Origin: Flagellimonas sp. 389
GTDB taxonomy: Bacteria > Bacteroidota > Bacteroidia > Flavobacteriales > Flavobacteriaceae
Assembly (NCBI RefSeq): GCF_018449435.1
Contig: NZ_JAHCMU010000005.1
Location: 62,001-126,000 of the forward strand
DNA length: 64,000 nucleotides
Reading direction: 5' to 3'
The notes below the pieces were generated by a model that was not told the origin of the DNA, did not search any database, and saw nothing but the letters and a program-made list of their open reading frames with translations. Below, piece by piece: positions 27,432 to 35,882 of the stretch; position 1 is the stretch's first letter, and each line of letters starts with the position of its first letter. The position numbers were made by a program, and so were the translations under genes.

Positions 27432-28001
27432 CTAATAATCCATTTTTCTAAGCTCTCCGTTTAACGTATAGTAAAAATGAAAAGTGGTCCCACCATTTTC
27501 TGGCTTAAGGTTTACTAAATATTCCGCTTGTGAAATATCACCATCATCTGGAAATGAGATATATGCCATGGACAACATTGGATTTTCAAGATTTTTTTCA
27601 TCTTGTAATTGTTTTTTGGACTTTTCGATAACCTCTCCAAGCATAACGAGATTAATTTTATCATCTAATTGAAACATAAAATCGGCAGCTTGGCTACCCT
27701 CTGGCACTTCCAATGTTATTTCTGAAGTTTGTTTCCATACACCTTGTGTTTGATTCCATTGTCCCATTTTTAAGGAATTAGGTTCTTTGGTCACTGTAAC
27801 ACCTATAATATTCCCTAAAGACTTGTCATAGACCACATCTATATCTGTAAAATAAGCATCTTCTCCAAATTCATTTTTTATCTCTTTTTCTATCTCCGAA
27901 AACCCAGCAGCGGTTGCGGGCTGTTTTCCACTTCCTCCTCCACATGATAGTAGTGTTGAAACCAATACCAATGCAACTGCCAAACGCTTTACTTTTTTCA
28001 T
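27432..28001 (-). CDS. hypothetical lipoprotein
   Basis: A 189-residue protein with a lipoprotein signal (LALVLVSTLLSC-type region, lipobox LLSC) followed by a Gly/Ser linker. The mature part appears to be a single alpha/beta domain (FSEIEKEIKNEFGEDAYFTDI, ISQAEYLVNLKPENGGTTFHF, YTLNGELRKMDY). I recognise no family. It follows the 72-residue membrane protein gene by 27 nt on the same strand, probably as an operon. Confidence 0.75.
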   Translation of the reverse strand: MKKVKRLAVALVLVSTLLSCGGGSGKQPATAAGFSEIEKEIKNEFGEDAYFTDIDVVYDKSLGNIIGVTVTKEPNSLKMGQWNQTQGVWKQTSEITLEVPEGSQAADFMFQLDDKINLVMLGEVIEKSKKQLQDEKNLENPMLSMAYISFPDDGDISQAEYLVNLKPENGGTTFHFYYTLNGELRKMDY

Positions 28002-28028
28002 TTATTTATCAATTTTAGTATATCATAT

Positions 28029-28247
28029 TTATTCGTCTTCGCTCTCATCCCTTCCAAAAAAGAAGAATAAGGCAGCTCCACCTGCTATTAAAAGAATTCT
28101 GATTATCCACCCCATGGTAATGCCCCAAAGATCTACCCATGCGAGCAATCTTATGTTATAATTAAAAATGGAGAGCACCATGGAGGCAATTCCCATTACA
28201 ACTAGAATCAATCCTCCTTTACCTAGTTTTGATTTAATATCTTCCAT
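28029..28247 (-). CDS. small two-helix membrane protein
   Basis: A 72-residue protein with two hydrophobic helices (GGLILVVMGIASMVLSIF and MGWIIRILLIAGGAALFFFF) and an acidic tail (GRDESEDE). Function unknown. It is followed by the lipoprotein gene at 27 nt. A -7 like element lies 22 nt upstream of its start codon, which supports it being expressed. Confidence 0.7.
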   Translation of the reverse strand: MEDIKSKLGKGGLILVVMGIASMVLSIFNYNIRLLAWVDLWGITMGWIIRILLIAGGAALFFFFGRDESEDE

Positions 28248-28269
28248 GTAGCCACATTTGTTTTGAGAA

Positions 28270-28277
28270 CAAAACTA
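28270..28277 (-). promoter_or_regulatory. -7 element (TAGTTTTG) before the small membrane protein
   Basis: Exact TAnnTTTG on the - strand, 22 nt before the start codon at 28247. No good -33 box. Confidence 0.4.
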
Positions 28278-28407
28278 TTGGGGAATGAAAAAAGAAAAAA
28301 TAGAGAATCCATTTCCGAACGGTGCGAAGGAATAAGCGATGTGTTTAAATCAATAAGCGTATATCGCAAAAATGAGATGCGTTGATGATTTGGCCTCTAC
28401 TTTGACT

Positions 28408-29133
28408 TTATGTAAACAGACGGGTAAGAAAACTATCCTTTTTGCGTGACGAAACAGGTATTCTCACTCCGTTTTTTAAATGAATTGTACCAGACTTATC
28501 ATACCTATCTATGTATTTCAAATTGACTATGAACGATTGGTGCGGTCTTGAAAAAGTATTTCGTAAGAGTTGTGCCTCAAACTCTTTCAATGGTTTTGAC
28601 GCCAAGTATTGTTTTCCGTTACCCAGATGAAAAGTAGTATAGCCCTTATCTGATTGACAAAACATCAATTCTTTTAAATCGATAAGCTGGAAGGAATCTT
28701 GAAGTGATAAGATCAAAACTTTATCATCATTGCCAAATACGCTTCTTGCTGTTGATATTTTTAGTTGTTGTGCTTCTACCGATTGTTCGGTCACTTTACC
28801 GATAGCGATCTTTAATTCCTGAGCATCAACCGGTTTTAAAAGATAGTCCACAGCACCTATTTTTAATGCTCGTAAAGCGTACTCTTCGTAAGCCGTAATG
28901 AATATGACCTTGAAATGTAGTTCCCCAGTGCGGTCTAAAAAATCAAAACCCGTACCGTCCACAAGATTAATATCCAGAAAAACCAAATCTGGTTTGCAGG
29001 AATTGGCTACGATAACGGCTTCTTTAACAGATTCACATTCGCCGATGACCATGATTCCATTACCTACGTCATCCAATAGCTGCATTAAGCCTTTTCTAAT
29101 ATGTTCTTTATCTTCTACAATCAATGCCTTCAT
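28408..29133 (-). CDS. LytTR-family response regulator, partner of the TPR kinase
   Basis: The 241-residue regulator has a receiver domain (VEDKEHIRKGL, phosphoacceptor Asp54 in FLDINLVDG, TAYEEYALRAL, LLKPVD) and a LytTR domain (LQDSFQLIDLKELMFCQSDKGYTTFHL, FSRPHQSFIVNLKYI). Its start overlaps the end of the TPR-kinase gene by 1 nt, so the two are co-translated. Confidence 0.92.
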   Translation of the reverse strand: MKALIVEDKEHIRKGLMQLLDDVGNGIMVIGECESVKEAVIVANSCKPDLVFLDINLVDGTGFDFLDRTGELHFKVIFITAYEEYALRALKIGAVDYLLKPVDAQELKIAIGKVTEQSVEAQQLKISTARSVFGNDDKVLILSLQDSFQLIDLKELMFCQSDKGYTTFHLGNGKQYLASKPLKEFEAQLLRNTFSRPHQSFIVNLKYIDRYDKSGTIHLKNGVRIPVSSRKKDSFLTRLFT

Positions 29134-31328
29134 TACACTTCATCCATTTTATAAGGAATGGTTAAAATAACCAACGTTCCCTGTTCACCAAATAAACTCC
29201 TATCCTTTACGCTAATTGTGCCCCGAGCTTTAAAATCTTTGGACAATGTGGCCAATCTTTCCGAGGTTATTGTTGTGGCCAACGAACTCTTGTTTTTATT
29301 CGTTTTCCGCTTATGTGCATTGATACCGATCCCATTATCAGAGATGGAACATTTTAATCTCCCTTCATTTAGTGTTATTCGCACATTGATTTCCCTATTT
29401 TTCTTTTTAGTGCAAAATGCATGCTCTATTGCATTTTCTATAAAGGGTTGAATGAGCATTGGCGGAATCTTAAGAAGGTCATTGTTGCAAGCTAGGTCCA
29501 TAGAGAGATTATAATTGTAAGGTGAGCTGGTATCCAAATTTTGAAGTGCAATATAACTCTCGATTGCAGATAATTCTTTAGAGAGCGATACTGTCTTTTG
29601 TCTGGAGTTTTCCAATATGGTTCGAAGCAATTTTGAGAATTTGGATATGTACGAAATTGATTTTTTATCGTCCTTACTTAAGATCATCCCTTGTAAAATA
29701 GATAATGAATTGAATATAAAATGAGGGGTCATCTGTGAACGCAATAGCTTTTGTTCTATTACGATATTTTGATTTTTTGCGTTTACATGTCTAAGCTTTA
29801 AGAAAAAAATGATACTCCCCAATACAATTGAGACCAATAGGACCACAATGATGGCAATAAAGGAGTTTCGCTGCGATACCTCGAGGTCTTGAGAAGTAGT
29901 TTTTATTGTTTTGGCAAGCTTTGTTTCTCTTGTATTCGCTAATTCCAGTTCGTGTTTGTACTTGTACTCATTTTCCAATTGGGCGGCCCGTTCAATACTT
30001 TCCTTATTAAAAAGACTGTCTTCCAATACTTTATACATTTCATGATTACTTAACGCTTTCCTATAATCTCCAATATCCTTATGGATGTTAAAAAGTAATT
30101 GATACGTATCTCGCTGGTAATTCAGTATTTTGAGCTTATTCGAAAGCTCTATGCTCTTTAGCGCAAACAGCAATGCTTTTTTGTACTTTTTTTCACTGTA
30201 ATAGGTACTTGCAATCCCTAAATAAGAATTACAGAGACCGTATTGATCTTCAATTTCAATATTGATATTTTTTGATTCTTCATAATACGCATGTGCCTTG
30301 GACATGCTCTTATTTAGCAAATGAATGTCCCCAATGTTATTTAAACAAACAGAGATATTATCTAAATCATTAATTTCTCTACTTATGTTCAGTGCTTCAT
30401 TAAATAATACCATGGCCTTCGAATACTCCTTTTTCCGTTTGTAAATAATCCCGATATTATTCTTTAGCTTGCCTATGTTTTTTACATTTCCATTTTTCTC
30501 TTGGATAGCCAAAGATTGTCTGTAATTTTCCAAAGCCTTATCATAATTCTCAAGGTTTTTGTAAATAATCCCAATGTTATTTAGAGATTTTGATATTCCC
30601 AGGGTATCGCCATTTTTCTTGGAAAGAAATAGCGATTTGTTGTAATACTCTAATGCCAAGGGAAGGTTTCCTTGATCATCATATACGATTCCTATATTGT
30701 TCAAACATTTTGAAATACCTTCCTCATACTTATATTCCCTATTGATTTTCAAGGCTTTTTTATAGTATGCGATCGCTTCTGTATAATTGCCTAAATCAGC
30801 ATATGCGCTACCTATATTCATGATACTTGAAGCACTATTTTTCCAGTTTTCAATTTCTTCATCGACCCGTAAGGATTCTTTATAAAGTTCTATAGCTTTT
30901 TTATAATTTCCCTTATAATAGTATGCTGTTCCCATACCATTGAAGCTTTCAGATACCCCTATTTTAAAATCGATAGTTGTGTAAAGCTGCATGGCCTCTT
31001 CGTAATACTGCAGTGCCTTGTCAAAATCAGATAGAATTACCTGTACAGTACCCTTAATATAAATGGCTTTTGCCTTTCCCTTTTTAAACCCGATAGCTTC
31101 AGCAAGTTCCTCTGATTCTTTTATATACTTTATTGTTTTACCAATATCTTTTCGATGGCACGAAAAAGCTAGATTGTTTAACAGATTTATTCTAACGGTA
31201 TCATTTTCTTTATGAAGGGACAGTTCGTTTTTTAAACTATCTATAGCATTAACACTTTGAGATTTTATCGTAATTGACATAAAAAATATACAGCATACAA
31301 GCAGCATATTTTTAGAGGTTAAACGCAT
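29133..31328 (-). CDS. TPR-repeat sensor histidine kinase (LytS-like catalytic part)
   Basis: A 731-residue kinase: signal peptide (about 1-25), a periplasmic array of TPR repeats in which four NIG motifs fall exactly 40 residues apart (211, 251, 291, 331), a coiled coil (about 445-485), one transmembrane helix (490-511), then a His_kinase domain with QMTPHFIFNS (His536) and a HATPase domain with ENAIEHAF and DNGIGI. The periplasmic TPRs probably bind a protein or peptide. Its output regulator is the overlapping downstream gene. Family members with this TPR plus LytS layout are common in Flavobacteriia but mostly uncharacterised. Confidence 0.93.
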   Translation of the reverse strand: MRLTSKNMLLVCCIFFMSITIKSQSVNAIDSLKNELSLHKENDTVRINLLNNLAFSCHRKDIGKTIKYIKESEELAEAIGFKKGKAKAIYIKGTVQVILSDFDKALQYYEEAMQLYTTIDFKIGVSESFNGMGTAYYYKGNYKKAIELYKESLRVDEEIENWKNSASSIMNIGSAYADLGNYTEAIAYYKKALKINREYKYEEGISKCLNNIGIVYDDQGNLPLALEYYNKSLFLSKKNGDTLGISKSLNNIGIIYKNLENYDKALENYRQSLAIQEKNGNVKNIGKLKNNIGIIYKRKKEYSKAMVLFNEALNISREINDLDNISVCLNNIGDIHLLNKSMSKAHAYYEESKNINIEIEDQYGLCNSYLGIASTYYSEKKYKKALLFALKSIELSNKLKILNYQRDTYQLLFNIHKDIGDYRKALSNHEMYKVLEDSLFNKESIERAAQLENEYKYKHELELANTRETKLAKTIKTTSQDLEVSQRNSFIAIIVVLLVSIVLGSIIFFLKLRHVNAKNQNIVIEQKLLRSQMTPHFIFNSLSILQGMILSKDDKKSISYISKFSKLLRTILENSRQKTVSLSKELSAIESYIALQNLDTSSPYNYNLSMDLACNNDLLKIPPMLIQPFIENAIEHAFCTKKKNREINVRITLNEGRLKCSISDNGIGINAHKRKTNKNKSSLATTITSERLATLSKDFKARGTISVKDRSLFGEQGTLVILTIPYKMDEV

Positions 31329-31360
31329 ATATTAGGCTATTTTTAAACTTTATAGAAAAT

Positions 31361-31368
31361 CAAAGCTA
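31361..31368 (-). promoter_or_regulatory. -7 element (TAGCTTTG) of the TPR kinase gene
   Basis: Exact TAnnTTTG on the - strand, 32 nt before the start codon. No convincing -33 box. Confidence 0.4.
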
Positions 31369-31447
31369 TAAATATATACCGGAGCTATTTAAACTTTTCG
31401 ATTTTGTAAAAATAAACACCATTGGGCAGGTATATTTTTAGTCATTC

Positions 31448-31495
31448 CTCATAATCCAAGAATCAATGGCTCGAGTCCAGTCCCTGCTACTAGAA
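31448..31495 (+). pseudogene. tRNA-Met 3'-half remnant (possible attachment-site duplicate)
   Basis: Forty-eight bases align without gaps to tRNA-fMet positions 22598-22645 (anticodon loop through 3' end plus 6 flanking bases) with 9 differences, mostly transitions. TCGAGTCCAGT and GCTACTAGAA are identical. The 5' half of a tRNA is absent, so it cannot be functional. It lies in the 193-nt gap between two LytTR systems, in the same orientation as the intact tRNA. Confidence 0.8.
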
Positions 31496-31523
31496 AAAAG
31501 GCTTCCAGTTTGGAAGTCTTTTT
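31494..31523 (-). terminator. terminator of the LytTR regulator gene ending at 31522
   Basis: On the - strand an 8-bp stem (31511-31518 with 31500-31507, one G-T pair) with a 3-nt loop is followed by six T residues. Confidence 0.75.
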
Positions 31524-32223
31524 AGTTTTCCAAGAACTCTAATACGATTGACCTATAACTATCACCAATAGGGAGTTCCAATTTTCCAATTTCTACATCT
31601 TGCTTTGTGTAAGCAGTTATTTTATGGCTATTTACAATATAGGAGCGGTGTGTTCTGAGAAATCTAGCATCAAGGGTCTCTTCAAAGGACTTAAGACTTT
31701 GTTTTATTAAGTGACTTCCTTTTTCCGTTACTATTTTGATGTAATCCTTGACACTTTCAACATACAAAATATCATCAAAAAATAGTTTCACCTGTTTTCT
31801 ATCTTCCCTAATAAAAATAAAATCACTCTTTACAACCTCAGAAAGTTTAGCTTCGGTATTCATAGCTTTTTGATACTCCAAAAACTTTTCTATTGACTTA
31901 AAAAAACGAGCAAATGATATAGGTTTCAGTAGATAATCCACAGCATTCAATTCAAAGCCATCCAAAGCAAAATCACGATAAGCGGTCGTGAAGATAACTT
32001 TTGGCTTCTCTATCAGGTTTTTAAAAAACTCCGTACCCTTTAAAATCGGCATTTCTATATCCAAAAAGAGAAGGTCTACTTTTTCTGCCTTGAGGATTTT
32101 GCTAGCCTCGATAGCACTGGCACAAGATGCCACCAGTTCAAAATCATCTAACTGTGCTAAATGTTTTTGAATGAGCCTTCTGGCTAGTATTTCATCATCA
32201 ACAATGACACATCGGTATTTCAT
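31522..32223 (-). CDS. LytTR-family response regulator
   Basis: This 233-residue regulator has a receiver (VDDEILARRLI, phosphoacceptor Asp55 in FLDIEMPILKG, TTAYRDFALDGF, LLKPI) and a LytTR domain (IREDRKQVKLFFDDILYVES, FLRTHRSYIVN). Its start overlaps the kinase stop by 4 nt. A terminator follows directly. Together with its kinase it is divergent from an outer-membrane receptor gene, the likeliest local target. Confidence 0.93.
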   Translation of the reverse strand: MKYRCVIVDDEILARRLIQKHLAQLDDFELVASCASAIEASKILKAEKVDLLFLDIEMPILKGTEFFKNLIEKPKVIFTTAYRDFALDGFELNAVDYLLKPISFARFFKSIEKFLEYQKAMNTEAKLSEVVKSDFIFIREDRKQVKLFFDDILYVESVKDYIKIVTEKGSHLIKQSLKSFEETLDARFLRTHRSYIVNSHKITAYTKQDVEIGKLELPIGDSYRSIVLEFLEN

Positions 32224-33290
32224 TTTTTCTTCAATCTTAGTACTGCTTTATAACTATCAACCTCATTGGCAAGTGTTAGTTCATGTGAGTTTGGATAAAG
32301 TAGTTCCAGCTGCTGCATTACATTTTTAAGACCCAATCGCCCTTCATTTTCTGAATTTCTCTCAGTAGAATTGTTTGGCTTGGAATTGTATATTGAAAAT
32401 AGCAAATCCGTATTGTCCATCGTTAAGGAAATATCAATCTTAGCCTTTCTTAATTCTTGTGTTACGCCATGTTTAAAGGCATTTTCAATAAAGGTCAAAA
32501 GTAAAAGAGGAGCTATCTTGGTTTCAGGGTCAATAGTATAATCGAAATTCACTGCAATACGTTCACCGTACCGTATTTTTTCCAGTGCTAAATAATTCTC
32601 TATTAAATCAATTTCTTTTTGAACGGGCACATAGTTATTCTTACAACGGTAAAGTATATAATCCAAAATATCAGAAAGTTTTTCAATAACCTCTGGCGTT
32701 TTATCCGATTTATCCAACGCCAACGAATAAAGGTTGTTAAGGGTATTGAATAAAAAGTGTGGGTTCAGTTGATTGCGTAAAGCAGTAAGCTCGGCAATCT
32801 TTTTTTGCTCGTTCAATTTTAAAAACTTCTGCTGATTCTGGTAAAATCGCGCCATCAATAACAAAGCGGTCGGCGTAAGATACAATATACACTTGCTCAA
32901 GAATACGGAAAAATAAGTCAAACGCTTTCCATAGGGTTCTAACGCGTATTTAACTTGAATTTCGTTGTAAGAGTCAAAATAGATAACATCAAAATAAAAC
33001 GTCTTAGCAGCCTGATACAATGCAAACACGGACATCAATAAAACTAACATCCAAAAAACAAAGAGGCCAATTTTGTTCTTATCCAAAAGTTTGGGCATAA
33101 GTACATAGATACATGTATAGGTGGTTACCATCTGTGCCAATACAATAAGCCCAAAGGATTCCAAGATATGCCGATAACTGGCATACATACTCGTATTGTT
33201 CACGGACAAGACAAAATACAGGTACACCACTGTCCAAAACAGTACATGCCTAAAAACAGGGGACTGAAAATATGCCGGTAACTTATCCAT
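32220..33290 (-). CDS. LytS-type sensor histidine kinase
   Basis: The 356-residue kinase has about four transmembrane helices in the first 150 residues, then QLNPHFLFNT (His178) and HATPase motifs ENAFKHG and GRLGLKNV. There is no separate sensory domain. It is divergent from the outer-membrane beta-barrel receptor gene (195 nt between start codons) and overlaps its regulator gene by 4 nt. Confidence 0.92.
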   Translation of the reverse strand: MDKLPAYFQSPVFRHVLFWTVVYLYFVLSVNNTSMYASYRHILESFGLIVLAQMVTTYTCIYVLMPKLLDKNKIGLFVFWMLVLLMSVFALYQAAKTFYFDVIYFDSYNEIQVKYALEPYGKRLTYFSVFLSKCILYLTPTALLLMARFYQNQQKFLKLNEQKKIAELTALRNQLNPHFLFNTLNNLYSLALDKSDKTPEVIEKLSDILDYILYRCKNNYVPVQKEIDLIENYLALEKIRYGERIAVNFDYTIDPETKIAPLLLLTFIENAFKHGVTQELRKAKIDISLTMDNTDLLFSIYNSKPNNSTERNSENEGRLGLKNVMQQLELLYPNSHELTLANEVDSYKAVLRLKKK

Positions 33291-33458
33291 CGTAGGGCAT
33301 AAAAATAACCTTTAAAGTCTTTCTAGAAACCATTTGTCCATGAAACAGTGATTACGGGCTATGAAGAGTTGAAAATGAACAATAAAAGCCTTTTGGCTAT
33401 TCTACAGACAAGGATAGGCCATTCGTCTACTTTTCCAAAAAAGGACTGTACACAGCGA

Positions 33459-33466
33459 TAGTTTTG
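33459..33466 (+). promoter_or_regulatory. -7 element TAGTTTTG of the outer-membrane receptor gene
   Basis: Exact TAnnTTTG 19 nt before the ATG at 33486. No TTG at the normal -33 distance, which would fit a promoter that depends on an activator such as the divergent LytTR regulator. Confidence 0.45.
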
Positions 33467-33485
33467 AAAAAAATAAGAGGTGACA

Positions 33486-35873
33486 ATGGGTAAAATATTA
33501 AAAGTTATTGTTGTAATTATGGTCCTGAGCATACAAGCTAATATATACGGACAAACCATAACATCGGTTACTGGCAACGTACTAAATACAAAAAAAGAGG
33601 TTGTATTGGGAAACGCCCTTATCATCTCTCCATTAGACTCCACTATTATAACGGGAACAACTTTTTTTGAAGGAAAGTTTGAGTTAACAAATCTTAACGA
33701 GCGTAAAATACTTCTAAAACTTACTTCGCTCGAATTTAAAGACACATTTATAACTATAGATTTTAAAGGAATTTCGGATATCGACTTGGGGGATATCATC
33801 GTTGACGAAGCAAGCAATGCCTTGGAAGAGGTGGTACTGGTAGCCAACCTCCCCTTATTCGAAACCAAAAATGATGGAACAGTACAAGTTAATGTAGAGA
33901 ACACAGTATTAGCAACAAGTAACTCCGTTCAAGAGATTTTATCAAGGTCGCCCAATGTATTGGTTGAAGATGAAGGTATTTCAATTATTGGAAAGGGTAC
34001 GGCCATCATCTATTTGAACGGTCAACGTATTTTTAGCGAGCAATTGGCAAACGTACAAGCTTCCGAAATCAAGAACATCGAAATTATATCCAATCCCTCC
34101 GCAAAATACGACGCTGAAGGACAGGCAGTAATCAATATTGTTACCAGTACTTCTACAATGGAGGGGATAAAGGGAATGCTAAGCCAAAATGTTAGTGTTT
34201 CGGACTTTTCACCAACCAATACAAACACCAATTTTAATTTTGATTATAGAAAAAATCGTGTTTCCATAACAGGGAACTATGGAATGCAGTTAGGAGCTTA
34301 TCGTTTTTTATTGAATACGACCAGAAACAGATCAGGAGAAGGAGATTCTTTTAATTCGGATATTACAACAGATTGGGAAAGAGAGCAAAAATATTTTGCC
34401 AACTACGGAGTTGGAGTACAGTACAATTTCACGGATGAAAGCTATTTGTCCATCGGTTACAATGGCCTCAACCACGCTCTGGGAGGAACCGAAAGCAGCA
34501 ACAACGACATTAACTTCAATAGTGTATTGGAACAATTTGAAAGTATTGTCAACAAAGACGACCTCACCACCCAAAATGCTTATGTTCTAAACTATTTTCA
34601 ATCACTGGACTCTCTAGGTTCTTCATTTTATTTTGGGGGTCAATATTCTCGTAATAATACCGCAATAGATGATATTATTGATGAAGAATCCGTTAGTGAA
34701 GGGCAAATATCAAGGCGTACACTTAAAAATCTTGTAGATAGGGAAATTCCCATTTACAGCGCAAGACTGGACTTTACCAAAGTATTTTCAGAAAAAGGAC
34801 AGCTGGAGACCGGAATTAAATTTGGGAACGTCCAGAATACTTCAGACTCTGACTTTCTGGTCTCGACCAATGAAGCCGATTTTACTCTAGATGAAGACCT
34901 TTCAAGAGAATTTGAATACAATGAACAGATTTATGCAGCCTATATCAATTACAGTAAAAGTGTATCGGAAAAAGTGAATTACAATTTTGGACTACGGAGT
35001 GAATTGACCGAATATGAACTTGCAACGGACAATCTAGAAGCTCCAATAAAGGATGATTACTTAAATCTATTCCCAAATGCTTCAATAGGATTAGTCTTGA
35101 ATGAAAACAAGTCCTTTTTCGCCTCTTATGCTTCAAGAATAGCGCGCCCAAGATATGAATCCTTAAATCCCACTATCATCTACCAGGATGCCTTTACCTC
35201 AATTCAGGGAAACCCCAATATAGTGCCGGAAAAAATCCACGCTTTTGAAATCGGGGCAAATCTCCGTAAAATAACCTTAAAACTTGGTTACAATTACACT
35301 TTAGATCCAATAACAGGCGGAGCGGTTCAAGGAGAGGACCCAAAGAGTTATATACTACAACGCTTAAATAGTAATAGACAACATGATGTTTTTGCCAATG
35401 CAATCTTACCTTTCAATATCGATTGGTGGACGTCTATGAATTCCGTGACCGTTAGTTACAATAAATTAATAGACACCCAATCCTCTTTTGGTTTCAAAGA
35501 AACTCGACCACAGGCTTACCTCTACACCAATAACAAATTCACCTTGTTCGAAGGTATGAAGCTACAATTAATAGCTTGGTACCTGAGTAATCGCTATGAT
35601 GGAATTTATTCTAGAAAAAATCAAGCTGAAATCACGTTGGGATTGGAGAAGGATTTCTTCAATAACTCTTTAAAACTCCAAGTGGTCGCCAATGATATCT
35701 TTCAAACGAATAAGCCTGATGGCGACTATCGCCTTGGAAATACATTGATTTTTTTCGATAGGATCAATAACACCCGGTACTTTAGGTTTATGGCTACCTA
35801 TAATTTTGGAAAGTTGACAAAAACCAACTACCAACGCAAGTCCACGGGTGACGACGAAAACAATAGACTGTAG
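33486..35873 (+). CDS. outer-membrane beta-barrel family 3 (TonB-receptor-like) protein
   Basis: The product (795 residues from ATG 33486) has a signal peptide ending IQANIYGQ, a carboxypeptidase-D regulatory-like domain (about 25-100: VTGNVLNTKKEVVLGNALII), a plug domain with SVQEILSRSPNV and IYLNGQRIFSEQL, and a large Tyr/Asn-rich barrel. A GTG at 33480 is in frame, but ATG 33486, preceded by AAGAGG, is preferred. No TonB-box or SusD partner is visible. These receptors differ from SusC in lacking the paired lipoprotein. The divergent LytS/LytTR pair suggests its regulator. Confidence 0.88.
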   Translation: MGKILKVIVVIMVLSIQANIYGQTITSVTGNVLNTKKEVVLGNALIISPLDSTIITGTTFFEGKFELTNLNERKILLKLTSLEFKDTFITIDFKGISDIDLGDIIVDEASNALEEVVLVANLPLFETKNDGTVQVNVENTVLATSNSVQEILSRSPNVLVEDEGISIIGKGTAIIYLNGQRIFSEQLANVQASEIKNIEIISNPSAKYDAEGQAVINIVTSTSTMEGIKGMLSQNVSVSDFSPTNTNTNFNFDYRKNRVSITGNYGMQLGAYRFLLNTTRNRSGEGDSFNSDITTDWEREQKYFANYGVGVQYNFTDESYLSIGYNGLNHALGGTESSNNDINFNSVLEQFESIVNKDDLTTQNAYVLNYFQSLDSLGSSFYFGGQYSRNNTAIDDIIDEESVSEGQISRRTLKNLVDREIPIYSARLDFTKVFSEKGQLETGIKFGNVQNTSDSDFLVSTNEADFTLDEDLSREFEYNEQIYAAYINYSKSVSEKVNYNFGLRSELTEYELATDNLEAPIKDDYLNLFPNASIGLVLNENKSFFASYASRIARPRYESLNPTIIYQDAFTSIQGNPNIVPEKIHAFEIGANLRKITLKLGYNYTLDPITGGAVQGEDPKSYILQRLNSNRQHDVFANAILPFNIDWWTSMNSVTVSYNKLIDTQSSFGFKETRPQAYLYTNNKFTLFEGMKLQLIAWYLSNRYDGIYSRKNQAEITLGLEKDFFNNSLKLQVVANDIFQTNKPDGDYRLGNTLIFFDRINNTRYFRFMATYNFGKLTKTNYQRKSTGDDENNRL

Positions 35874-35882
35874 AAATTATAG

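Noticed and set aside
31448..31495. A second functional tRNA-Met gene
   Set aside because: Only the anticodon-loop-to-3' portion is present; there is no acceptor 5' strand or D arm upstream, and the T-stem has substitutions.
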